Below, piece by piece: positions 35,735 through 44,681 of a stretch of DNA of 49,387 bases. How positions within the stretch are numbered: the first letter of the stretch is position 1; each line of letters opens with the position of its first letter. Below the pieces are notes generated by a model, which saw nothing but the letters and a program-made list of their open reading frames with translations, was not told where the DNA came from and did not search any database. Origin of the DNA: Pseudomonadota bacterium (GTDB lineage Bacteria > Pseudomonadota > Alphaproteobacteria > Rhizobiales > Xanthobacteraceae); assembly GCA_021779635.1 (NCBI GenBank), contig JAJYAH010000001.1, positions 1 to 49,387 on the forward strand, written 5' to 3'. A program made the translations under genes and the position numbers.

Positions 35735-35836
35735 AGAGCGTTTTCCAGCGAAGTGGATACCGGTTCGCGTGAAGAAAACGCGTCAAGATGAAGAGATAGA
35801 GCGTCCGTTCCGATTCAATCGGAACGGAAAGGCTCC
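35735..35836 (+). repeat. Interspersed palindromic repeat, copy B (related subfamily)
   Basis: It shares AAGTGGA-x-ACCGGTT and AGATAGAGC with copies A and C but differs elsewhere. It starts AGAGCGTTTTCCAGCG and ends in a strong palindrome, TCCGTTCCGATT (35804-35815) against AATCGGAACGGA (35817-35828). It sits inside the urease operon, between ureAB and ureC. Confidence 0.75.
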
Positions 35837-35852
35837 AGACAATCGCGCCCTG

Positions 35853-36545
35853 TCAGCATCCGCGATATCCTTTCGCGCGAGCCGCTTCGAGAGCCCGGTC
35901 CAGGGCGCCGGGCGCGTCGAGCGGGCCTTCGACAAGGCCCGCCTGCCCGGAGACGATCCGCGAGCCGCCCAGCGCGACGAGGTCGACGACCTTCGAAACG
36001 CCAGGTTCAAAGCGGACGCCGACACCCGAAGGCTTGTCGATTTTCATGCCGAAGGCGGCGGCGCGGTCAAATTGGAGCGCCGGATTGGCTTCGAAGAAGT
36101 GCGCGTGAGAGCGGACCTGGATATCCCGGTCGCCCATGTTCAGCACCTTGATCGAGCAGCGCTGCCGCCCGCTATTCAGTTCGATATCCTCATCCGGTGT
36201 GATGATTTCGCCCGGCACTGGAGCAGGCACTTCGCTCGCGCCCGGACCGATCGGTGCGAAAACCACGATCAGTTTGGTGCCTTCCTCGAAATTGCCTCCA
36301 ACCGAAACAAGATCGATCATCGCACCGACACCCGGCTCCACATCGTCGGTTGTCAGAAGCCGGCCGGCCATGTCCACGATGTCCACGTAGGGCATGTTGC
36401 GGCGGGCAGCGAGCAGCATCTCGTCGGCGATCAAGGCAACAGCTTCGGGACGGCTCAAGCGAATGCCGAGCCTCTGATTGCGCCGGGCGAACTCCGCCGC
36501 GTTGAAGATGATGAGCCGATCGATTTCCGTGGGGGTGAGGTTCAT
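35853..36545 (-). CDS. ureA/ureB: Urease gamma-beta fusion protein (UreA-UreB)
   Basis: ATG at 36545, after GGAGG, gives 230 residues. Residues 1-100 are the gamma subunit ([53 protein letters not shown]). Residues from about 107 are the beta subunit ([51 protein letters not shown]). Gamma-beta fusions are known in Helicobacter and some other bacteria. It combines with UreC. It is 16 bp downstream of ureF and 142 bp upstream of ureC, with copy B of the repeat between. Confidence 0.93.
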   Translation of the reverse strand: MNLTPTEIDRLIIFNAAEFARRNQRLGIRLSRPEAVALIADEMLLAARRNMPYVDIVDMAGRLLTTDDVEPGVGAMIDLVSVGGNFEEGTKLIVVFAPIGPGASEVPAPVPGEIITPDEDIELNSGRQRCSIKVLNMGDRDIQVRSHAHFFEANPALQFDRAAAFGMKIDKPSGVGVRFEPGVSKVVDLVALGGSRIVSGQAGLVEGPLDAPGALDRALEAARAKGYRGC

Positions 36546-36561
36546 GGTGCCTCCAGCCGTC

Positions 36562-37257
36562 TTAGGTGATGAACATGCGCGCGTCGCGGTGTTCATGCCG
36601 CGCCAGCGCGATATCGGAGAGGATGGTAAAGCTCGATAGCGGTGCATCGAGCGGATATTCCGCGCCGCTTTGGACCGCAGCCACGACCTGCGCGCGTATC
36701 CCGAACAGCAAGTGCTGGGCCTGCAGATGTCCTATCAACCCAAGGCGAATAGCTGCCGTGGCAAGTCCCTGGACCATGGTCCAGGCGCTCATGACGAGGG
36801 CCGCTTCGATCGGAAGACCGGCTTCCCGCCACGCCAGGCCCTGCGCCACTGGCAGGTGACCCAGCTCCTCATCGGCGATAGCGCGATCCCGGTAACGGCT
36901 GACGGCCTTCGAGCCGAGTTTGGCGTAAACCGCGAGCACTGCGCGGCCCGCGCGTTTCGAGCCTGCGCGCTGTGCTGCGGAAAGCGTGGCAATTTCGGCG
37001 CAACGATCGATTTCGGCAAGATCAATGTCGGATGCTGCTGCATAACTGCGACGGAGCGCAACCGCATCAAAACTGATCCAGCGATTATTGAGTAAATCTG
37101 CGATGAAGCTTTCCAGTTCAGCGACATTTTTGATCATCTGATCGATGAAAAATCCTTCAAGACCAGACGAGAAGGCAAATCCGCCGGACGGGAAGCTGCT
37201 GTCGCCATGATGTAGAATGCTGACCAATAGATCCGCAGAAATACTCTCACCCGCCAT
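36562..37257 (-). CDS. ureF: Urease accessory protein UreF
   Basis: A 231-residue Ure[28 protein letters not shown] is the family N-terminal signature, followed by VAALRR-like helices, [18 protein letters not shown] and [17 protein letters not shown]. UreF links UreD and UreG during nickel loading. It is first in the urease run and its ATG overlaps the TGA of an upstream fragment frame by 11 bases. No ureG or ureE is present in the window, so assembly needs a copy elsewhere. Confidence 0.9.
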   Translation of the reverse strand: MAGESISADLLVSILHHGDSSFPSGGFAFSSGLEGFFIDQMIKNVAELESFIADLLNNRWISFDAVALRRSYAAASDIDLAEIDRCAEIATLSAAQRAGSKRAGRAVLAVYAKLGSKAVSRYRDRAIADEELGHLPVAQGLAWREAGLPIEAALVMSAWTMVQGLATAAIRLGLIGHLQAQHLLFGIRAQVVAAVQSGAEYPLDAPLSSFTILSDIALARHEHRDARMFIT

Positions 37258-37351
37258 CGGCTAACCTCTCGACAACCGCTTTCTCCAGTAGAGGCAGCAT
37301 TCGTGCCAGATATTCCTTGTCTGAGCCATCCGGGAAGACGACGCGGCTGGC
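37247..37351 (-). pseudogene. Unrecognised C-terminal gene remnant upstream of ureF
   Basis: A frame ending [33 protein letters not shown] overlaps the ureF start, as if a coupled gene once preceded ureF. Upstream it runs straight into repeat copy C. I do not recognise the family from 34 residues. It could be the tail of a urea-cluster gene cut off by the repeat. Confidence 0.35.
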
Positions 37352-37455
37352 TAAAGCATGATCCGGAAAAGCAGGCGCCGGCCTTCCGACAAAGTCGTGC
37401 TCAAACAAAAAGATAGAGCGAGATGGCGATCCGACGAAAAGCCATCTCGCTCTAG
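37352..37455 (+). repeat. Interspersed double-hairpin repeat, copy C
   Basis: Nearly the same sequence as copy A at 33007-33111 and in the same orientation. It ends in a perfect 14-bp stem (37414-37427 with 37441-37454). It separates the ureF-side remnant from the SDR remnant. Confidence 0.85.
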
Positions 37456-37635
37456 CGTCGAAATGCACTCTCCGGCACGACTTCGCGCGCCAGCCTCGCG
37501 CAGCACCTGGATGATGGCTCTGGCAGCCGACCAATCGCCGGTCCGGTTGCCCGCGGCGTCCGCGAACGCCACAGCGGTGGCGAGCCCGATACCGGACGTG
37601 CTTCCGGTGATGAGCAGGCGCTGGTTCTCGAACAT
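37456..37635 (-). pseudogene. SDR-family remnant (N-terminal part)
   Basis: From ATG 37635, with GGGAGG upstream, the frame reads MFENQRLLITGSTSGIGLAT, the standard SDR cofactor-binding start, then continues for about 60 residues with a shortened second strand and runs into repeat copy C. The rest of the dehydrogenase is missing. It is divergent from the enoyl-CoA hydratase gene. Confidence 0.65.
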
Positions 37636-37690
37636 GATTCCATCCTCCCGGCGCTTTGCCGCGCTGCAACTTGTATGATAGCAAAAGATA

Positions 37691-37703
37691 TAGTAGTGTA
37701 CTA
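37691..37703. promoter_or_regulatory. Palindrome TAGTA-GTG-TACTA in the divergent promoter region
   Basis: A 5-bp inverted repeat around GTG, in an AT-rich patch with a possible -10 TATAGT at 37689-37694, between the SDR remnant and the enoyl-CoA hydratase gene. It may be an operator; the arms are short. Confidence 0.25.
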
Positions 37704-37759
37704 GTTAGGTTTCGACCGGCTGCAAGCAGAAGAAACTACCGTTCATTTGGGAGGAGATC

Positions 37760-38575
37760 ATGGCTACATCAAAGGTGCTTTACGAAAAGCGCGGCCCGGT
37801 CGCCTATGTGACCCTCAACCGTCCCGAAGTGAAGAACGCGATCGACGTCGAGACGCACGAGCGCCTGTGCGAGATCTGGACTGATTTTCGCGACGATCCG
37901 GCCATGCGGGTCGCCATCATCACCGGCGCGGGCGACGCGTTCACCGCCGGCGCCGATCTCAGGACCCATTCACCGGAATGGCAGACGGTAGGCCCCATGG
38001 TGGGGCGCGAGCGGATCGATGCCGGGCTATGCGGCATCACGCGCGGGCCGCTGGCGCGATTCTACAAGCCGATCGTTGCCGCCATTAACGGCTGGTGCGT
38101 GGGCCACGGCGTCGAGCTGGCGATGGCCTGCGACATCCGCATCGCCTCCGAGCGCGCGCAGTTCGGCACCTTCGAGATCCGTCGCGGGATGCACCCGGCC
38201 GATGGCGGCATCGTCCGCCTCGTCAACAGCTGCGGGGTCGGCTTCGCGCTGGAGATGCTGCTGACCGGCGAGGCGTTCAGCGCAGAGCGGGCCTATTACG
38301 CCAACATGGTCTCCCGCGTCGTGCCGCATGACAAGCTGATAGAGGAGACCGAGGCGGTGGTGGCCCGCATCCTGCGCAACGACCAGATGGCGATCGAATC
38401 CGCCAAGGAGACGATCCTCGAGATCGTCGGACGCCCATTCTACGACCAGCTCCGCGTCGAGGCGATGTGGGGCTACGCGCTGTGCGGCGGCAACCCCAGC
38501 GTGATGGACCGCTCGCAACAGTTCTTCGACAAGACCGACAAGGGGCGCGCCGGCGCAACCGGCAATTCGCTGTAA
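37760..38575 (+). CDS. Enoyl-CoA hydratase/isomerase family protein
   Basis: A 271-residue crotonase-fold enzyme. It has VAYVTLNRPEVKNAID, the oxyanion-hole strand GDAFTAGADLRTHS, and NGWCVGHGVELAMACDIRIASERAQFG with the second oxyanion glycine, then ISP-like RRGMHPADGGIVRLV. The start follows GGAGGAG. The first catalytic Glu is not at the position usual for hydratases (the loop reads FEIRRGMHPADGG, with Glu in FEIRRG), so hydratase activity is likely but not certain. It is followed 22 bp later by an acyl-CoA ligase gene, consistent with one degradation pathway for an acid. Confidence 0.88.
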   Translation: MATSKVLYEKRGPVAYVTLNRPEVKNAIDVETHERLCEIWTDFRDDPAMRVAIITGAGDAFTAGADLRTHSPEWQTVGPMVGRERIDAGLCGITRGPLARFYKPIVAAINGWCVGHGVELAMACDIRIASERAQFGTFEIRRGMHPADGGIVRLVNSCGVGFALEMLLTGEAFSAERAYYANMVSRVVPHDKLIEETEAVVARILRNDQMAIESAKETILEIVGRPFYDQLRVEAMWGYALCGGNPSVMDRSQQFFDKTDKGRAGATGNSL

Positions 38576-38597
38576 CCGCGAAGAACAGGAGGCGTTG

Positions 38598-40163
38598 ATG
38601 CCGCGGGCTGACGAGATCGCCACCGTTCCCGACATCGTGCGGTTCTGGGCCACCCGCGCGTCCGGCGACATCGCGCTGATCGGCGACACCGGCGTCGTGA
38701 GCTATGGCGTGCTGGACCGCCGCTCGAGCCATGTCGCCAACCGCATGCGCGAGGCCGGGGTGCAGCCCGGCAACCATGTCGGCTACCTCGGCATCAACAG
38801 CGTCGGCTTCTTCGACGCGTGGTTCGGCGCCGGCAAGATCGGTTGCGCCTTCGCGCCGTTCAATTGGCGGCTTGCGCCCGCGGAGTTGGCCGAGATCATC
38901 GACGACGCCCAACCGTCGATCGTGTTCGTCGAGACCGGCCTTGCCGGGAAGATGCAGGCGATCCAGGCGCGGACGTCAGCCCGGTTCGAGGTCGTGCCGT
39001 TCGACGGCAAGCTGAACGAAGGCGGCCTGCAAGAGTGGGCTGCCGGCGCCGTGGCGACGGATCCCGAGGTCGCGGTGGATGGGTCCGATCCCTGCCTGCT
39101 CGCCTACACGTCAGGCACGACCGGCCGTCCGAAGGGCGTGGTGCTGTCGCACGACGCTATCCGGCACTCCTTCCTGAGCGCGTCGCAGGAGCAGGCAATG
39201 TGCTGGACCCGCGACGATACCATCCTGCTCAGCATGCCCAACTTCCACTTGGGCGGAAGCTGTGTGGCGCTGCAGGCGCTCTACAACGGCGCCAAGGTGT
39301 CGGTGGTGCCGGGTTTCGACGTTGCCTCCGCGTTCGAGCGCATCGCCCGCGACCGCGTTACCATCCTGCCGTTGGTGCCGGCCGCGCTGCAGATGTTGCT
39401 CGACAGTCCCGCCGTAAAGACGACGGAGCTGACATCGTTGCGGACCATCATGTACTTCGGCTCCGCGATCGGCGCGGAGACCGTGCGTCGTGCACGCGAA
39501 TTGATCGGCTGCAATCTGGTGCAGCACTACGGCACCACAGAGACCTGGATCGTCACCGTGCTGCGGCCGGAGGATCACGACATCAAGCGGCCGACGCGTC
39601 TCGCCTCCTGCGGCGTCGCGGTGCCGCTGGTGCAGATACGCGTCGTTGATGCCGCCGGCGCGGAGGTCGCGGTCGGCACCGTCGGCCAGGTCATGGTGCG
39701 TTCGCCGACCGCGTTCAGCGGCTATCTGCGCCAGCCCGATGCCACCCGTGCGGTCATGCGGGACGGCTGGTATGCGACCGGCGACCTCGGCTTTCTCGAT
39801 AGCGACGGTTACCTTACGCTGGTCGACCGCGCCAAGGACATGATCGTCAGCGGCGGAGAAAACGTCTACTCGGTCGAGGTCGAGCGCGCGCTGCTGCGGC
39901 ATCCGGCGGTGGCGACCGCCGCGGTCATCGGCACGCCCGATCCGAAATGGGGCGAGAAGGTCACAGCTTTCGTCGTGTGCGTACCCGGCTCCAACGCGAC
40001 GACGGACGAGCTCAAGCTGCACTGTCGCGACTTGCTCGCAGGCTACAAGGTGCCGAAAGAGATTGTTCTTGAAGAGGCGCTGCCGATGACGGCGAACGGT
40101 AAGGTGCAGAAGGTCGCCTTGCGCCAGCGCTTCTGGGGCGAAAAGGGCCGCGCGATCGGGTAG
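38598..40163 (+). CDS. AMP-dependent acyl-CoA synthetase/ligase
   Basis: ATG at 38598, five bases after AGGAGG, gives 521 residues. The adenylation motifs are AYTSGTTGRPKGVVLS (about 175-190), QHYGTTE (about 310), GWYATGDLGFLDSDGYL (about 390) and the C-terminal TANGKVQK lysine. It activates a carboxylic acid as an acyl-CoA using ATP. The substrate cannot be told. It lies just downstream of the enoyl-CoA hydratase gene and is probably co-transcribed. Confidence 0.93.
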   Translation: MPRADEIATVPDIVRFWATRASGDIALIGDTGVVSYGVLDRRSSHVANRMREAGVQPGNHVGYLGINSVGFFDAWFGAGKIGCAFAPFNWRLAPAELAEIIDDAQPSIVFVETGLAGKMQAIQARTSARFEVVPFDGKLNEGGLQEWAAGAVATDPEVAVDGSDPCLLAYTSGTTGRPKGVVLSHDAIRHSFLSASQEQAMCWTRDDTILLSMPNFHLGGSCVALQALYNGAKVSVVPGFDVASAFERIARDRVTILPLVPAALQMLLDSPAVKTTELTSLRTIMYFGSAIGAETVRRARELIGCNLVQHYGTTETWIVTVLRPEDHDIKRPTRLASCGVAVPLVQIRVVDAAGAEVAVGTVGQVMVRSPTAFSGYLRQPDATRAVMRDGWYATGDLGFLDSDGYLTLVDRAKDMIVSGGENVYSVEVERALLRHPAVATAAVIGTPDPKWGEKVTAFVVCVPGSNATTDELKLHCRDLLAGYKVPKEIVLEEALPMTANGKVQKVALRQRFWGEKGRAIG

Positions 40164-40319
40164 CGTTGAACAGGCGGCCCAGCCCCGGACTGCGCTCCGA
40201 CGGTTGGTTATCGCGGCCTGTTCCGGAGCCGGCTCGATCCTCGCATAGATCAGCATGGTCCGCTGGGAGCGCGGTCATTTATTTCTGAAAATCCGAAATT
40301 TTACTTCCCATCGGACCCA

Positions 40320-40680
40320 AATCAGTTTATATCCCCGTCGTCCCGTTCCACAGAGGGGCGGCTCGCGATCGTTACGGACGCGGGGCGGGATGCGATGGAC
40401 GCAGGGGGCGCAAAGACGAGAGCGCTTATTCTTGCGGACGGTGAAGTCGTGTGGTCCTGACGCCTCGACGCCGGCGTCAAGTTGGTGAAAGAAATTTCAC
40501 CGATGACGGTGACAAACAAGCCCGATCGCCGAGGAGAGCACGAAGGAACCCGTTAAAACCATTGCGCGGGGAATGCCGGGCGACCCGGCGTGACCGTGGT
40601 GACTAACTCGTGTGCTTTCTACCTTGCGCACGAGGCTGCGGGCGCTTCGGGCGCCCGGCATTCCCTGCGCCCTCTGTATG
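40320..40680 (+). repeat. Long Bradyrhizobium-type intergenic repeat with 19-bp inverted repeat
   Basis: This gene-free region (40164-40814) holds GC-rich sequence that I recognise as the type repeated in Bradyrhizobium genomes, with segments like GCAGGGGGCGCAAAGACGAG and GTGGTCCTGACGCC. Inside it, GCGCGGGGAATGCCGGGCG (40564-40582) is inverted, with one mismatch, at 40652-40670, so the 3' part can form a large hairpin. Short open frames here have no protein-like signature. The repeat call is from memory; the inverted repeat is seen. Confidence 0.55.
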
Positions 40681-40814
40681 AAGAGGGCAAGATGAGGGGC
40701 AAAACCTCGCGCAGATCTGCGGCGAGATCGCGGAGTTGTGTTTGCGGGCAGCCGGCTGTTTGATATTCAAATCCGAAGCATGTCGCAGGCTCGAGCCGTC
40801 CGGCCCGTCGCACC

Positions 40815-41369
40815 CTACCGCGGCGCGCGCTTGGCCAGGATGCGCTGCAGGGTACGGCGATGCATGTTCAGCCGCCGCGCCGTTTCGGAGACGTTACGGT
40901 TGCACATTTCGTAGATGCGCTGGATGTGTTCCCAGCGCACACGATCGGCCGACATCGGATTGAGCGGCAGCTCGGACTTCTCGGTGCCGCTGGCGAGTAA
41001 TGCCGCGACGACATCGTCGGCATCGGCGGGCTTTGAGAGATAATCGACCGCGCCCATCTTCACCGCCGTCACGGCGGTGGCGATGTTGCCATAACCGGTC
41101 AGCACGATCGCACGCGCCTCCGGCCGCTTGCGTTTCAGCGCGGACACCACGTCGAGGCCGTTGCCGTCGCCGAGCCGCAGATCGACCACGGCGAAGGCCG
41201 GTGCGGCCCGGCCGATTTGCGCCAGGCCGTCCGATACGCTGTCGCACGATGTCACGGTGAAGCCGCGGGTCTCCATTGCGCGCGACAGGCGTTCGAGAAA
41301 CGGCTTGTCGTCCTCCACGATCAGCAGCGAGCGGTCGGCGTGATCGGTCAGTTCGGCGATGGAATTCAC
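40815..41369 (-). CDS. regR: Redox response regulator RegR (ActR/PrrA/RegA family)
   Basis: A 184-residue regulator. The receiver (1-125) has LLIVEDDKPFLERL, phosphoacceptor Asp in FAVVDLRLGDGNG and the switch residues in IVLTGYGNIATAV and YLSKPAD. A linker and a Fis-type helix-turn-helix follow (DRVRWEHIQRIYEMCNRNVSETARRLNMHRRTLQRILAKR), nearly diagnostic of the RegA/PrrA/ActR family. It activates redox- and nitrogen-fixation-related genes when phosphorylated. regS is encoded 111 bp upstream on the same strand. Confidence 0.95.
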   Translation of the reverse strand: MNSIAELTDHADRSLLIVEDDKPFLERLSRAMETRGFTVTSCDSVSDGLAQIGRAAPAFAVVDLRLGDGNGLDVVSALKRKRPEARAIVLTGYGNIATAVTAVKMGAVDYLSKPADADDVVAALLASGTEKSELPLNPMSADRVRWEHIQRIYEMCNRNVSETARRLNMHRRTLQRILAKRAPR

Positions 41370-41480
41370 GGTTCAGGCATCCTCGTGGCGTCGGATAATA
41401 CGACATATGGCGAGGCCGTGGCGTTCTGCCAAGGCCGTATCAAGTCGGTCAAACCGCTGCTTTGACGGTCGAGAGCGCTT

Positions 41481-42806
41481 CTAAGGGACTGGTTCCGCCG
41501 CGATTTCGCCGGTTTCGAAGCGGTTGCGCGGCCAGGTGATCTGAACCACGGCGCCATGTTCCGGAAACACCCGGTTGGTGAAGGAAACCTTGGCGCCGGT
41601 GCGCTCAAGCAGCGTGCGGGCGATAAACACGCCGAGACCGAGGCCGCTGTGCTCGCTTTGGGTCTCGTCCGTGCTGCGTCGCCGCGACAGATAGGGTTCG
41701 CCGATCCGCTTCAGCATGTCGGGTGCGATGCCCGGTCCGTCATCGGAGATGACAATCTCGACGGTTTCATTATTCCACCACGCGTTCACCTCCACCGTCT
41801 CGCGGGCGAAGTCGACGGCGTTTTCCAGGATATTGCCGACACCATAGAGGATGGCGGGATTGCGTGTGCCCACCGGCTCGCGTGCGCCCGCGACCGCGAT
41901 CCGCACCTTGATCGTGACGCCGAAATCGCGATGTGGCGCTACCGTTTCCTCGATCAGGGTGGACAACGGCATGCGGTCGAACGGCGCGCCGGTCGAGGAC
42001 AGCTGCGTGATCTTGGCCAGGATGTCGCGGCAGCGCTGCGCCTGTTCGCGCAAGGTCTTGAGGTCGCCCGCCAGCGCGCCATTGTCAGGCACGGATCGCT
42101 CGAGTTCGCGGGAAATCAGGAAGATCGTCGAGAGCGGGGTTCCGAGTTCGTGCGCGGCGGCGGCGGCCAGACCGTCAAGTTGCGTGAGATGTTGCTCGCG
42201 GGTCAGCACCAGTTCGGTCGCCGCCAGCGCGTCGGAGAGCTTGCGGGCCTCCTCGGTAACCTGGAACGCATAAAGGCTGGTGACGCCGATCGCGACCAGG
42301 ATCGAGAGCCAGACGCCGAGCAGGTAGATCGGCGGCAGCACCAGCGGATCGTCGCTGTCCCATGGCAGCGGCAGATGAAAGAACACCAGCGCGGAGGCGC
42401 AGGCGACCGCCAACATGCCGAGCGAGATCGTCAGCCGTATCGGCAGCACCGTCGCTGAAATCAGCACAGGCGCCAGAAACAGGAATGAAAACGGATTCTC
42501 CAGGCCGCCGGTGAAGAACAGCAGTCCGGCCAGTTCGACGATGTTCAATGCGAGTAACGATGCGGCAAAGGACGGCTCCAGCCGGCGCATCGGATTGAAG
42601 GCGATCTGCAGCACCAGATTGAGCAGCGCGGACAGCCCGACGATAATGACGCAAGGGGCGACAGGAAGGTCGAACTCAAGCCCCTGGACGACGATGAAGA
42701 TGGCGGCAAGCTGGCCGAGCACCGCGAGCCAGCGCAGCCGCAGGATCGTATCGAGGCGGACATATTGGCGCGGATGGCGAAAATCGGATGCGGCTACGTC
42801 GGTCAT
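41481..42806 (-). CDS. regS: Redox sensor histidine kinase RegS (ActS/PrrB/RegB family)
   Basis: ATG at 42806 (MTDVAASDF) gives 441 residues; a longer frame upstream is less likely. Six membrane segments are predicted (about 30-190) and include the quinone-binding motif GGLENPFSFLFLAPV. The phosphoacceptor His is in AAAAHELGTPLSTIF. The redox-active Cys is retained in QAQRCRDILAKI. The ATPase domain has NILENAVDFA, DDGPGIAP and GLGLGVFIART. It should sense respiratory redox state through the quinone pool and phosphorylate RegR. Confidence 0.94.
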   Translation of the reverse strand: MTDVAASDFRHPRQYVRLDTILRLRWLAVLGQLAAIFIVVQGLEFDLPVAPCVIIVGLSALLNLVLQIAFNPMRRLEPSFAASLLALNIVELAGLLFFTGGLENPFSFLFLAPVLISATVLPIRLTISLGMLAVACASALVFFHLPLPWDSDDPLVLPPIYLLGVWLSILVAIGVTSLYAFQVTEEARKLSDALAATELVLTREQHLTQLDGLAAAAAHELGTPLSTIFLISRELERSVPDNGALAGDLKTLREQAQRCRDILAKITQLSSTGAPFDRMPLSTLIEETVAPHRDFGVTIKVRIAVAGAREPVGTRNPAILYGVGNILENAVDFARETVEVNAWWNNETVEIVISDDGPGIAPDMLKRIGEPYLSRRRSTDETQSEHSGLGLGVFIARTLLERTGAKVSFTNRVFPEHGAVVQITWPRNRFETGEIAAEPVP

Positions 42807-43004
42807 GTCCAGTGCCCGGCTTCTGAAGCTCGAAAAACGCCGCGGCACCCTCTGACGCGAACTTCAGCAGGAACTTCAAATCGACCGCACCGGAGTTTAG
42901 CCGTGCAGCGCCCCGACCACAAACCGGCGAGCTGCGTCAGACGGTCCCAAATTGCCGGCCAACGTCTTGCGCTTGCAGCCGCAATGGCCCAATGAACGGC
43001 CCGC

Positions 43005-43799
43005 ATGACCGACAATGACGCAGCCGCAGCCCAGTTGCCCGTGACCGATCCGGCAGGATCGGCGGCGATCGAGGTCGCCCATCTCGTCAAGCTCTACAAG
43101 ACCACCCGCGCGGTCGACGATGTGTCGTTTCGCATTTCGCGCGGCAGCGTCACCGGGCTGCTCGGCGGCAACGGCGCCGGAAAGACCACGACCATCGCCA
43201 TGATCATGGGGCTGGTGCTGCCGACCTCGGGCCGGATCCAGGTGCTGGGCTGTTCGATGCCCGACCAGAGCGCGGATGTGCTGGGCCGGATGAATTTCGA
43301 AAGTCCCTATGTCGACATGCCGATGCGGCTCACGGTGCGGCAGAACCTCACCATCTTTGGCCGGCTCTATGCGGTGGCGAATTTGTCCGAACGCATCGGA
43401 CAGCTCGCCGCCGATCTCGATCTCGGCGACTTTCTCGACCGCGCCAACGGCAGGATCTCCGCCGGCCAGAAGACGCGGGTTGCGCTCGCCAAGGCGCTGA
43501 TCAACCAGCCAGAGCTATTGTTGCTGGACGAGCCGACCGCATCGCTCGATCCCGATACCGCCGACTGGATCAGGCGGCATCTTGAGACCTATCGCAAGGC
43601 CCATGGCGCCACCATCCTGCTCGCGTCGCACAACATGCTCGAAGTGGAGCGGTTGTGCGATCGCGTCATCATCATGAAACGCGGCCGCATCGAGGACGAC
43701 GACAGCCCCGACAAGATCATGGCCCGCTATAACCGCTCGACGCTCGAAGAGGTGTTTCTCGACGTTGCCCGCGGCCGCGTCCAGGAACCCGCGCCGTGA
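43005..43799 (+). CDS. ABC transporter ATP-binding protein (export type)
   Basis: A 264-residue ABC ATPase: Walker A GGNGAGKTT, Q-loop near GRMNFESPY, signature ISAGQKTRVALAKAL, Walker B LLLLDEPTASLD and the switch His in LLASHNMLEVERL. It pairs with the membrane protein encoded next, whose start overlaps its stop (GTGA). The pair resembles ABC-2-type exporters of drugs, polysaccharides or lipids; the substrate is not known. Its start codon lies in the divergent region with regS (198 bp). Confidence 0.93.
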   Translation: MTDNDAAAAQLPVTDPAGSAAIEVAHLVKLYKTTRAVDDVSFRISRGSVTGLLGGNGAGKTTTIAMIMGLVLPTSGRIQVLGCSMPDQSADVLGRMNFESPYVDMPMRLTVRQNLTIFGRLYAVANLSERIGQLAADLDLGDFLDRANGRISAGQKTRVALAKALINQPELLLLDEPTASLDPDTADWIRRHLETYRKAHGATILLASHNMLEVERLCDRVIIMKRGRIEDDDSPDKIMARYNRSTLEEVFLDVARGRVQEPAP

Positions 43800-44614
43800 G
43801 CAAGCCCGTCATGCGCTGGGAGATCGCGCCGCACCGGATCGGCGCGATGATTCTGCGCTACTGGTATCTGTTGCTCTCGTCGTGGCCGCGACTCTTGGAA
43901 CTAGTCTATTGGCCGGCGCTGCAGATCATTACCTGGGGGTTCCTGCAGAATTACATTTCCCAGAATGCCGGGTTTTTCGCGCGCGCCGGCGGCACGCTGA
44001 TCGGCGCGGTGATCCTGTGGGACATCCTGTTTCGCGGACAACTCGGCTTTTCGATCTCGTTTCTCGAGGAGATGTGGGCGCGCAATCTCGGCAACCTGAT
44101 GATGAGCCCGTTGAAGCCGATCGAGTTTCTGATCTCGCTGATGGTCATGAGCCTGATCCGGCTCGCGATCGGGGTGATTCCGATGACGCTGCTCGCCATG
44201 ATCTTCTTCGATTTCAACCTGTTCAGCTTCGGGCTGCCGCTGATCATCTTCTTCTGCAACCTGATCTTCACCAGCTGGTCGCTTGGAATTTTCGTGTCGG
44301 GGCTGGTGCTGCGCAACGGTCTCGGGGCGGAAAGCATCGTCTGGACGCTGATGTTCGGCGTGATGCCGCTGGCCTGCATCTACTACCCGGTGTCGGTGCT
44401 GCCGCACTGGCTGCAATATGTTGCCTGGGCATTGCCGCCGACCTATGTATTCGAGGGAATGCGGGCGTTGTTGACGGATCACGTGTTCCGGGCCGACCTG
44501 ATGATCGAGGCGCTGCTGATCAACATCGTGCTCTTAATTGCGTCTTTTGTGATATTTCTTGGGCTTTTGCGTAGTGCGCGCCGGCACGGCTCGCTGATCC
44601 AGGAGGGCGAATAA
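43796..44614 (+). CDS. ABC-2 type transporter permease
   Basis: A 272-residue membrane protein starting at GTG 43796, which overlaps the upstream ATPase stop. Six membrane segments can be seen, with PRLLELVYWPALQIITWGF, then ISFLEEMWARNLGNLMMSPLKPIEFL in the cytosolic loop and PVSVLPHWLQYVAWALPPTYVFEGMRALL, typical of the ABC-2 fold (YadH/NodJ-like). It should form a homodimeric channel with two copies of the upstream ATPase. A weak GC-rich dyad follows, then a promoter for phaZ. Confidence 0.9.
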   Translation: MSKPVMRWEIAPHRIGAMILRYWYLLLSSWPRLLELVYWPALQIITWGFLQNYISQNAGFFARAGGTLIGAVILWDILFRGQLGFSISFLEEMWARNLGNLMMSPLKPIEFLISLMVMSLIRLAIGVIPMTLLAMIFFDFNLFSFGLPLIIFFCNLIFTSWSLGIFVSGLVLRNGLGAESIVWTLMFGVMPLACIYYPVSVLPHWLQYVAWALPPTYVFEGMRALLTDHVFRADLMIEALLINIVLLIASFVIFLGLLRSARRHGSLIQEGE

Positions 44615-44681
44615 GCCCGATTTTGAGGGCGTTTGGCGGGTTTTTTCCTTTATTAACCGTGCACATCGTCTCAACGGCGCA

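Noticed and set aside
34673..35791. Open frame antisense to ureC (372 codons)
   Set aside because: It lies opposite nickel-ligand-bearing UreC and shows no motif.
44615..44650. Rho-independent terminator after the ABC-2 permease gene
   Set aside because: GCCC...GGGC followed later by a T run is present, but the stem is only 4 bp and the T run is not adjacent to it.
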